From: Arcuatula senhousia
Lineage: Eukaryota > Mollusca > Bivalvia > Mytilida > Mytilidae
Direction: 5' to 3'
NCBI GenBank assembly: GCA_963971305.1
Contig: OZ020309.1
Span: 1,047,001-1,111,000, forward strand
DNA: 64,000 nucleotides
Below the pieces are notes generated by a model. That model was not told the DNA's origin, ran no database searches, and saw nothing but the letters and a program-made list of their open reading frames with translations. Shown here in pieces: positions 39,401 to 51,400 of this stretch. Numbering within the stretch: the first letter of the stretch is position 1; each line of letters begins with the position of its first letter. The position numbers and the translations under genes are program-made.

Positions 39401-42400
39401 TGAAAGGTGAAAAATAGCATTTTTTCATGTTTTTGGCTTATAGAATGAAAATTATTGCAGATAGAGAAAAGCTGTTGCTTGCCTAAATGCTCAGCTCATT
39501 TAGCTCTACAAAAGTCTTCATAGGATCGAAGTTGTCAGATGACCCCTTATAGGGGTTACAGCCCCTAAAAGGCAAAAAATAGTGCTTTTTGCCTATAGAA
39601 TGTAAACTATTGCAGATAGGGTAAAGCTGTTGCTTGCTAAAATGTTCAGCTCATTCAGCTCTACAAAAGTCTTCATAGGGTCCAAGTTGTCAGATGACCC
39701 CTTATAGGGGTTACAGCCCCTTACAGACAAAAAATAGTGTTTTTGGTCTATGGAATGAAAACTATTGCAGATAGAGAAAAGCTGTTGCTTGTTTAAATGT
39801 TCAGCTCATTTTAAGCTCTACAAAAGTCTCATTAGGGTCGAAGTTGTCAGATGACCCCTTATAGGGGTTACAGCCCCTTACAGGCAAAAAATAGTGTTTT
39901 TGGTCTATGGAATGAAAACTATTGCAGATAGAGAAAAGCTGTTGCTTGTTTAAATGTTCAGCTCATTTAGCTCTACAAAAGTCTCATTAGGGTCAAAGTT
40001 GTCAGATGACCCCTTATAGGGGTTACAGCCCTTAAAGGCAAAAAATGGTGTTTTTTGCCTACAGAATGAAAACTATTGCAGATAGGGAAAAGCTGTTTAT
40101 TGCTTAAATGTTCAGCTCATTCAGCTCTACAAAAGTCTTCATAGGGTCGAAGTTGTCAGATGACCGCTTATAGGGGTTACAGACCTTTAAAGGCGAAAAA
40201 AGGTGTTTTTAGCCTATAGAATGAAAACTATAGCAGATAAAGAAAAGTTGTTGCTTGTTAAATTGTTCAGCTCATTTAGCTCTACAAAAGTCTCCATTGG
40301 GTCGAAGTTGTCAGATGATCACTTATAGGGGTTAGAGCCCCTTAAAGACGAAAAATAGTGTTTTTGGTCTATAGAATGAAAACTATTGCAGATAGAGAAA
40401 AGCTTTTGCTTGCCTAAATGTTCAGCTTATTTAGCTCTTCAAAGTTTTTCATAGGGTTGACATCAAGACCAGGTGAGCGATTTAGGCTCCTGGGAGCCTC
40501 TTGTTTTTATAGTTGCGACCCCCCCCCCCTCCCGTTTAAAAATTTCTGGATCCGCCACAGTTAACTTCTCTCTGCCACTACTTCCTCTAGGCACCTCTAA
40601 GGCAGTTAAAGAAAAAGTCCATGGCCAAGAAAAATTTAAACCCCCCAAAAAATTAGATTTTTAAAGTGCAATGACAGTATGAATAATGAAATGAGGGTTT
40701 TGCCAACTTGGAAGTTCACTAGGATAAATTTGAAATATAATGAACTATCTGTAGTTCAATGATCTGTGTAGTTGGTTTATTGACTTCTGTTCTAGTACGA
40801 ATGTACTCACTGGTTCACCTATGTTTGGATGACATTTTAAGTAAATTGAATGTGAAATAAAATGTTTAGTTCTGAAAAAAATCAGCACCTAAATAAAAAA
40901 GTCACTACAGCTTATAAGTTGTTGTGACTTGCCTTTTTTCTGACATTCAATCAATACATATTCAGGGGTGAATCCAGAAATCCGTGAAAAGGGGGAGGGG
41001 GTTGATCCACTTATAGTCTATGAATGCAAAGGGGGAAGATTCCAGGTCAAATTTATTATAAATTTGCATGAAAATATAACCCAATGAAGGGGATAATAAT
41101 CTCTGAAACCCCTCACTTTTAATGGGACACAACTTAACACCCCCCTTTTACCAGTCACAAATTTTAACACACCCCTTTAAGAACCACATTTTTTAACAAT
41201 ACACTCCAAAAGATTGATAACTGGTTGCATGTAGATGTTTGGTTTTGGTTTTTGTTTTTGTTGCTATATGGTGTGGCATAAGGGCAGATCTGGAATTTTA
41301 GGTTGGGGGTGTAAATTAATTAAAACTTTTTAGGGGTGTTGTTAAGGAGGATTTTAGGCATAAAAACATTATTTTTGTCAGTTTAAGGGGGGCACAGGCC
41401 CATCACACCCCTTCTAAAACCATGCCTCATTGCAATTTTCACTTCCTAGTTATCAGACTACATTTTACAGAATGCCTGTGTTTGTTTGTACCTTGTTTTT
41501 TTTTTATTTCTACAAGGGTGAAGGTCAACCACAAGTTGATGTGACCTGTCATAATAAAAATTACCCTCTACAATATTAATGAGGTTATTGAACTTAGATA
41601 GATATTTGTATCTGAATCGTAAAAAATCAAGGTCATTTTGGTTTTTGAAGTTGTTTGTATTTTTATTGAAGAGCTGGGGTGTTTTAGTCCTCAATTTTTT
41701 GTAGGCATTTTAGTTTGTATCAGTAAAAATTGGCTAGTTAGATAAAGCTATGTAAATGACAAAAAATATCAAGTATATTGTTTTGACTCTGGTTATGTCT
41801 CCCCCCCACTCTTTTGGGGAGACATATTGTTTTTGTCGTGTCCGTCCGTCACAAAGTTTGTCAGCGCCACTCCTCTGAAACTACTGAACCAAAATTAACG
41901 AAGCTTGGTATATTGGAAGGACACCATATGTAGTTGTGCATATTGGAGTTATGGCCCTTTGAACTTAAAAAATTGCTGAAAATCCTCATTTATCATCTTG
42001 TCATCACAACTCCTCTGAAACTACTGAACCGAATTCAACCAAACTTGGTATATAGGAAGGACACCATATGTTGTTGTGCATATTACCAGGAAATTTTTGA
42101 TCCTCAAATTTTTGTGGGAGTTATGGTCCTTTGCTATTAGAACTTTTTGGGGAAACAGGGGGAGACATAGTTTTTGTAGGCAAAAACAAACTTTAATTTT
42201 TATTTGGTTTTATTTCTTTATTTTTTTTTTTGGGGGGGGGGGGTAAAGTCCATGTTCTAAGTGGAGGTGGCAAGAACTTAAAATGGAGTTAAGTTTTAAA
42301 AGATTTAACGTAAAATAAAAAAAGGTTACTATAGTCATTATTTATGAAAAATTTTCATGGTTTTCATGAGTGGCAGTTTGCAACAGTTTTGAACAAAGTG

Positions 42401-45400
42401 TTATTTTATGTTGATTTCTTATTGCTGCAAGTTTTAAAACATAATTTGAACCAAATCATGAGAGGAATTTTTTTTCTGCAACTTGCCAAATTTACCTGCT
42501 AATTATCTTCAAAATTGACCATAGCATTAAACATCTTTTATTTTTACTGTGTTACAGGATATAACACTTTATCATTTGACCTTTCAGTACTTATTTACTT
42601 GATTGAAGCCTTATACTATCCTAAGCACTCAAATTCTTCATAGAATTATCTTCGTAGTACACAAATTAAAAATACTAGAACAGATAGCAACACATGTATC
42701 TTCATAAATGATCACAGTTAAACATTTTGTTTTTGATTTAACATATGTTTTACAATACTTCCACTTTGTTCTTTAATTATTTGATTGTATGACCTTTTAG
42801 CACTTATACTTGACCATGCTTAATCTGTGTTAGCTATCAAATTCTTTAGAAAATTCTTTTTAAAGTTCACAGGGGTGATCCACAATTTATTGAAAATTAG
42901 ACTTGAGGTTCCTAATTGACAAGAATGAAGCAAAAAAGCAAAGAGGTGTCAATAGGGCATTCGTGTGTCAATTTTAAGTCCAAAAGGGTAACAACAAAAC
43001 TGGCAAGCACGAACAAGAACATCAGGAAGAAACAGGAAATCAACCAAACAGAAATCAACAATGCGAACTCAAGTTGTAACAAGAGTGATCTCAGGTGCTT
43101 CAAAAGAGTAAGCAGTTCCTAAATATCAAAAATATCAAATTAAAAGTTATGGTTACTTTTCAAAATAGGTCCTTTTATGCAAAACAATTATATTTTGAAG
43201 TTTAGGATGGGATGTATGCTCTTTCAGCACCCATCTTTTCTCAGTTCAGGTGGGTATGATCCTTTTCACTTTTCCTGTCTTTTCTCAGTTTATGTAAGGT
43301 TATATACATCTTCATCCCTTGTCTTTTCTTAGTTTATGTAGGCTGTATGCTCCTTAAGACTTGATTTGTTTGTCAGTATTCTAGTTATATGCTGAATGTG
43401 AAATTTAGTTTTCATTTCATATGGTTAAGTAAGAATGTCAAACTGGTGATAGAATGTTTGACAATTTAAATGATCATTTTTCATCGTGTCACTAACTCCC
43501 AGTAACCTTCAATGTAATCAGCTGATTTTTGTAAAAGTAGGGCATGTTCTTGGTTCATTAAGTTTTTTAATGGTTGTAGATAATATTGAGCAACATTTTA
43601 GTTTATTTCTGTATGTGTCAAAATAAAAATGAAATCAATGGCCTTTAAGCTACATGTACTAAGAAATAAGATATCTTTTGATGCAGTTTTATGTTTTTTT
43701 CTAATAATTTGAAAATCAAAAGTATACAAGATGTGTAATGACTATTATTTTTATGCTCCCTGCAGTACATGTACTCCTGTTTGTACAAATTTCTGTCCAG
43801 CTTTTCTCAGAAATGTACATAACATAACAATAACATATTTTATTTTTCCAAATTAGCAGCCCACATGGAGCTTAATACAAATATGTGCATGAGAATATAA
43901 ATAAGTTTGAAATTTGGTAGGGTGGTTCAATATAACAAGAGGCTCCCAGGAGCCTGAATCGCTCACCTGACATATGTGCCTGAAGCAGAGGAGGGACGAC
44001 AGCCTAAGGCCGTGTGCAAAGGTCACGTGGTCAAATTCACATTCGTCTATCAGCATTTCAAATTTGATTTACGACTCTTAATTCAGTGTTTTTATAACAA
44101 AATTATTTTACTTCTAATTAACCCCAGGTGTCCAGGTTTTTGTATATCGTCAGAACCAAGATCCAGCTTTCGTAATATACAACTTTAAAACTCAGATATA
44201 CGATATCTGTTAATTAATTAACTCATTTACAAATACACATTTTTGAAAATGTAGTTTTTAGATTTGACATGTCATCTTTAACATTAAATTCTAAGAAAAC
44301 CCTTTGAGTTCCATAGCTGATTTTTCAGACATGGAATCTTTATATATTGGACATTTTAAATTCTTTCAGCGCCCCATAGCGCCCCATTATTTTGTCCGTA
44401 TTTTACCAACAAACATTGCCAATTTTCTACTAATTTGCATATTTAAATCAAATATTTTTTGAATTCTTCCAGAATCACGGATTTCCTATATCTCCAATAA
44501 ATAAATAAATAATCAGAAAATTTCATTTAAAAGAATATTATAATGAATGTTTACGTTTAAAAAAATTGTATTTTTAAAGATAGATGGATAAATTATTTTT
44601 AAGGGCGTGGGGCGGAAAGTTAGCAAAATTATTACGTGCAGGCTTAGTGATTTCAGTTATAGACCTCAAGGAATTAGAGTATTGTAGACCTGTATAAGTA
44701 CACATTATGATATTATTACTTGATGATTTCTGTATTGGCCGTGTTATTGGTCCGAGGCTTGCTGTATTGGCCTGAGGGGAAGCCGAAGGCCAATGCAGCT
44801 GGCCGAGGACCAATAACACGGACAATACAGAAATCATCAAGTAATAATATCTTTATTAAATAACACAACAAACTAATTATCAACCAACATTTACGACTTC
44901 TCTCTCAACTCCTAGCAGACGAAATCTTCGGCGTCAATATCTAGTATTAGAGACGCTAGAACCACGATTTTTATTCCGATTTCTTTTATAAACATACAAA
45001 ATGCATCAAGCGGTAGAGTGTTTGTTTGCTATGAGTAAAATTATAAAACAAAAAGTAGATTGATATAAGATGTACTCGGCCAATACAGATTAAACTAGGC
45101 CAATACGGATTAAACTAGGCCAATATGGATTAAACTCGGCCAATACAGGTTTATGCTGTATTGGCCTTGCACGTGCTATAATATTGCAGGGGAAGTTTTT
45201 GCAGTATCAAAGCAAATAACACCATGTTAATTAATAATAGTATATATTGGTCCGAAAGATGGAAAGAACTTCGATTATGACAATTTGTTTAACATATGAA
45301 TAATCTAGGAAATCATTTAATTTATTGACTTTAAAGACATATTTTATTTGATAAATACATGGAATTGATTTGCTTCATAAATATGATCTTAGTCATAACA

Positions 45401-48400
45401 TGTGAAACCAAAAATAATTATATAAATAATATTTTTATATATAAATATTTCGAAGGGGTTTGCATCACATGAACATGTTAATTATTTATCAATTTATTAG
45501 TGACCAGCGGTCGAATACACGTGCGGTTTGATGTTGACCCGTCGATAACCACTGTTAGACTGATTGTCTATAGCCCAAGCAATCGATAATATACAAGATA
45601 TATGCGTGCCGTGTGCAAAGTGTCCAACCTCCTCTGTGCCTGAAGTAAAGGTTTTAATATTAAGGCATAATCAATTTAACATTGAAAGGGTCATAAGATT
45701 AATAAAGGGGTCATCTGACAATATGGTGGATCTAAAGGTGCTGATCACTTTTGTTCTCAATCAAAATCTAAAAATCTGTCACCCTTTTTGAGTTATTTGC
45801 CAAAAAAATGGAGTTTAACCTAATGTTCTATTTTTAGCCACAGCGGCCATGTTTTACAACCAATCAAAAATCCCCACAACAGTTCTATACACCTAATAAT
45901 AATAAACAATAATACCAAGTTTGGTTCCAATTGGACTTAAAGTGTCAGAGGAGCTAACATTTTCAATATAAGGAAATGCAGTTAAAATGCTAAATTTTGA
46001 CATTCTAAGGGCAATAACTCTTAAAAGGAAAGGTCCTACAACGTTGATCCTATTACATATTTTGTAGATCTTGATGTGCTTAACAATATGCAATTTAAAT
46101 TTCTCAAATATCTAGTATAGTTTTCAAGATATTGAGCTAAACAGGTGCAAAATTTGCAAAAAATCCACAAAAAGGGCAATAACTCCTACATGGGTTGTTG
46201 GATTTTCTTCAAAATTTCAGAGCTGGTAGATCTTGAGGTGCTGATCACTTTTGTTCCCAATCAAAATTTTGAAATCTGTCACCGTTTTAGAGTTATTTGC
46301 AAAAAACTGCCATTTACCTCTATGTTCAATTTTTAGCCACAGCGGCCATGTTTTACGACCAATCAAAAATTCCCACTTCAGTTCTATACACCTAATGCTA
46401 ATAAACAACTATACTAAGTTTGGTTCCATTTGGACTTAAAGTGTCAGAGGAGTTAACGTTTTAAATGTAATGAGGAAATGCTGTTAAAAATGCTTAATTT
46501 TTACGTTCTAAGGGCAATAACTCCTAAAAGGAGAGGTCCTACAATGTTGACCTGTTACATTTTTTGTAGATCTTGATGTGCTTAACAATATGCAATTTAA
46601 ATTTCTCAAATATCTAGTATAGTTTTCAAGATATTGAGCTTAACAGGTGCAAAATTTGCAAAAAATCCACAAAAAGGGCAATAACTCCTACATGGGTCGT
46701 TGGATTTTCTTCAAAATTTCAGGGTAGGTAGATCTTGAGGTGCTGATCACTTTTACCCTATGCAATTTTGATATCTGTAGCCGTTTTTGAGTTATTTGCA
46801 AAAAACTGCATTTTACCCCTATGTTCTATTTTTAGCCATGGCGGCCATGTTTTACGACGAATCAAAAATCCCCACATCAGTTCTAAGCACCCAATGCTAA
46901 TGAACAACCATACCAAGTTGGGTTGGACTTATGGTGTCAGAGGAGTTAACGTTTTAAAAAGTTTACGGACGACGGAGGACGGAGGGACGACGGACGCCAA
47001 GTGATGACAATAGCTCACATGACCGTTCGGGTCAGGTGAGCTAAAAACTGTATGTCCAGGATTTTCAGACCTGTCCTTCACTGAAACCTTCCTCAGTTTC
47101 AGGCCCTTTAAAAAGCCTGGATATTCGATGAACACCTTCATTCCTTATTTAAGCTCTCTCCCTCTCCTTCTTGAACAATTTATCAGAGGTCAGCATATGT
47201 TCAGGAATCAAGTAAACCATAAGAAAATTTGAAGAAGCCTATAAAGTATTATTTGAAATTTGGCAGTATGGTTATAAGATAAAACAACCTATGGACATAT
47301 ATTTTCTGTGTTTGGTGAAGTTCACACTCACTCCATCTGTAAGAAAATATTTATCAAGTCTCTCCGAAACCTAATTAGAATGATTTGAAACTTTGTTGAA
47401 TGGTTAGATATGACAGTTCAAATGTATATGGTTAGAAATTTAAATTAAGAGCTTCTACTATCTGTTTTTGGTGAGGGGAATGTACAATGGTGACTTCAGA
47501 CATAATATCTGGCTGTATTTATTAAGTGAAAATTTAAGTATGTAAAAAAAGGTGAAAACTCTGTGACTCTGTCTTAGAACAAAATCCTGCTGGATCTAAT
47601 CGTTGTCTTTAGTTGATGGCTGTCAATAATAAACATTTTACTCTACAATTTTAACTTATCCAATATTAAATGACTCAAAAGGGATATTGAAATGTCCCAT
47701 TATCCTTTTAGTCAGTAATTACAACTTATATTAATTCCATCAATTTTACAGATATATTAGCATCATCTGTGATAAAAGTACAAAGAAACTGTTACCTAAA
47801 GAGCTAATGATGCCAGGTATTACATCATGTCACCCTCTGGGGATACAGTCCAATATTACCATAATCAAGAGTTATCTAACTTTAATTAGATGTACTGTTA
47901 AATTCTCACTAGGGGGTGTTGTTACATGTGCTATGGGGCTTTGATGACCTGTTGGAACTGTCTGGAGTGAACATCAAAGATATATTTGATATTGAAATTA
48001 CTTGACTTTTAACCTGTACAATATTTCAGAAAGGAAATTGTTGTTTTCATCTGTTTTTAATTTTAATGTTAACAATATCCACTGCATTTTAGAAGTTAAA
48101 ATTAATATAAAAAAATATAGTATATACTTTATTGCATAATAAAACCTCAAAAAGGTTAAGCTAATACAAATATACATGTAAAACATACAAAAACAATGAA
48201 CATGTAACTCTACATACATAGACATTATAGTATTTACAAATATGTATGACTTTGACCAATGTGGATCTCATTGTCGCAACTCAAATGATTGCTTTATAAA
48301 ATCAACAACCGTGGGCAAAACATCCATATTTGGGTTAAGTACAAAAATTAATTTATCAATGGCTTCAAGCTGGTTAAAATCAGCATATTGTTTTTGTAGT

Positions 48401-51400
48401 TTTTCTTATATTATTATTAATTTGACAATGAAAGAAGAAATGAACTTCGAACCATCATCAATTATTTTGTATGACTTACAAAGTCTTTGTTCTCTTGGTA
48501 TATTCTTGCATCTACAAAGTTCGATCTCTATAGTAAACATAGAAAATTTGATTCTCAAATACAGAAGCATCTTACATATTACAAATCATCAACAACAACA
48601 AAATCAAAAACAATATCTGGCTATGAATGTTATTTGTTATGGTCACTTTCATTGATAACCAATCTGATCCATAGATAAAGGAGGGGGGGTAGGACCTTTT
48701 TCGGGACATCGGGATTGGCCATATTTAAGCTCGGGATTCCGGTATTTGGACAATTTAAGTTCTGGATTCCGGGATAAAAATATATCAACTTTACCGGGCT
48801 TCGGGATTTTCTCATTTTTAAGTCGGGATGACGGGATTTTGTAAAAATTAGTTCGGGATTCCGGGATCAGACCCCCTCCTACCCCCCTCATAAAGCATTA
48901 TGGAACATTCTGCTACAGGATGTTTATCTTGTCATTACATAATAGGTTGAACCACTTGTACAAAAATCGGTCAAGAAATAATTCTGTCAATTCGATACTT
49001 CATTTAGTTAAGGGACATTCTAGGGGATTTTTCTGTGGTGGGATTTATTACAAGATATATTATTTTATGGCCACCAAAAATGCCTCTCCTTGCAGAAAGG
49101 TTGAGTCCATTAATACATTTGATACCAAAACTGGTAATTTCTGTATATATGCATAAATTTTCATGGAGTAACCTCTCATCAGCCGCATTTGAATCAAAAC
49201 ATTGCAATTGTTTATATTTGTTTTCTTGAAAACTTTAAAGTTAAGTGGATGTTGCTGAAATTTCCAAAAGTTTGGGGAGGGGCTCTAGCTGGATAAATTG
49301 GGTATTCTGGTCATGCTTTAATGATTTTTTATATATACCAATCATTTTTTATACGACTGCAAAGAAATTTCAGATGTATCAGTGGCGGATCCAAATTTGA
49401 TGATTTAATATTGCATGAAAATCACAGAATTTTCCGATGAAAGGGGGAGGGGTCTAACCCCCTGGACCCCTCCCCCCTTTCGTCAGAAAATTCTGTGATT
49501 TTCATGCAACATTTGGGCAAAAATCATCAAATTATAGTTTTGGACCCCCCCTTTTTCTACCGAAGACCCCCCCCTTTTCAAAAATCCTGGAACCGCCACT
49601 GTGTATAATGGTATGAGACTGTCATAGTTGTCGTCTGCATTGGTGTCTTTAAACACAAATGTATACACGATAACTTTATTTATAGTTATCCTAATGTTAT
49701 GATATTCTTTACCATTAAAGGATAGGTAGGATTGAAGGGGACCTTAGCTATGGACCCACCCTTGTAAATAGAAATTTAATATATGTAGTCATCAGAAATT
49801 CATGAAAGTTAATTGTAACCCTGTGAATATCAGTATCATAACTCATTGTAGGCAGGGATTCATTCATATGGGTTTAAAATTTAAACCAACAAAAATATTC
49901 ATATAATCTTGATTTTTTCAAAATAATATCCCTATACATTTCTAATATTTTAGCCATGGGCCCCTTCTAATATTCCTTGATCAGCGCTGGCATTGATGAT
50001 GTTTCAACACAATTTACACCTGATAGTCATGATAGTGGTCCAAATTATAAACCCATTATTACAGAGTTAAGAAAGATGGACTATATAACCCCCTCTATTA
50101 TTTGGACCTTTTCAGGGATATGTTAACTATTAAGTTAGAGTTGGGTGGGACATTAATATCAATTTAAAATAGATTAGTTATCACTTGTGATGTAATACGA
50201 GATAGGGTGAGAAATGGCATAATGAGAGGGTGTCAGGCCTGTAATAATAGATCTATTAATAAAAGGACCTTTTAATTTTAAAGTAGACCTGTCACAAAGT
50301 TAACTTTACCAGACCTGTCATAAGTATGCGACTGCTTTGAAAAAACAGACATGGAATTATGACTGCTTTTCAAGTTAACTTGGAACCAGTCGCGCATCTG
50401 CTTAAGGCAGTGGCAGGACCAGTCGCAAGTGAACCTGAAGTTAACTCGATGTCTGCTTTTCATGTTAACTTACCGTCCAGGTTATGTGTGCACCCATCTG
50501 TACAACAGTTTCAGGGGGATGAGATTATGAGAGGGTGTCATGTCTGTAATACCGTAATAGATATATTTACAGAAAGCTAGGACAGTTTAGGGGGTGTAAA
50601 GTGAAACGGGATAATGAAAGGGTGTCACTCAGCCCGTTAGGTTCCAATAACAGGACAGTTTTGATTTGTTTTTGGTTTTTGTTTGTGTTTTTTTTTTCTT
50701 TGGGCGGGGGGGGGGGGGGGGGAGTAGGGGGGTGTCAGGCCAACATTATACATGTAATGGTATTTTGATGACCTTTTAGGGACTGACCATTTAACTTGAA
50801 AGGGGGGGGGCTTGGATTTTTGTTTTGATCAGAAAAAATTTTTCCGCGCAAGGCCCAGACAAAATATTTATTTTTCGAAGGTGTCGCGACAGAATATTTT
50901 TTTCATTATCAGCATTATATTTTATAGCAGAAATCCTTCTTCAGAATAGTTTTTTTCTTACCCTCAGCTGCCAAAATATTTTTTTTCATCAAAGATAATT
51001 TTCAGAATATTTTTTTAGGTACATGTAATAACAAAATAAACAAACTTGGACAATCAATCTCAAATGTCCAAGAGAAAAGACAAAACATGGAAGACACACC
51101 GGAATAGTTATAGATCGTAACGGTCCTGACTTTGTTCAGGCATTTCAAATGAAAAGGTGGGTTAAACCAGGTTAAATGGCACACCAAACCTCCCTCTTCT
51201 ATTGCCATCTTAGGGACCAGTAGTAACACACAACGCAACACGGTTGTGAAGACATAATAGGGATTATAAGATGGTCATCTCAGTTCAACAATCAGCAAAA
51301 CACTAACTTAAACTAATACCTTCAACTTAATTTTGAATTTTCCACTGTTGGCTGATTAAGAAGGAAAAACTTTTTTTACGGACTGTATGAGACATATTTT

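Larger units (their letters stand above)
43936..47042 (-). mobile_element. GCTCACCTG-family HINE-like element, minus strand, diverged
   Basis: The left edge is CAAGAGGCTCCCAGGAGCC (reverse complement of the 3' end of the plus-strand copies). The right edge is TAGCTCACATGACCGTTCG GGTCAGGTGAGCT, the 5' hairpin, preceded by GACGACGGACGCCAAGTGAT. Units of about 500 bp (AAGGGCAATAACTCCTA, GATCTTGAGGTGCTGATCAC) fill 45690-46930. The region 44000-45590 does not belong to the family and is probably an insertion. Confidence 0.65.

Noticed and set aside
41458..41694. 78-codon minus-strand frame (YDRSHQLVVDLHPCRNKKKT)
   Set aside because: It might be a retroelement remnant, but no motif could be placed, so it is not annotated as a gene.
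47745..47815. Possible extra exon after TTTTACAG
   Set aside because: No DH or PH similarity, no good donor in phase, and exons 16 and 17 join exactly without it.
50700..50740. Long G-run as a possible functional G-quadruplex
   Set aside because: Poly-G runs are common in this intron and in assembly artefacts; no other evidence.
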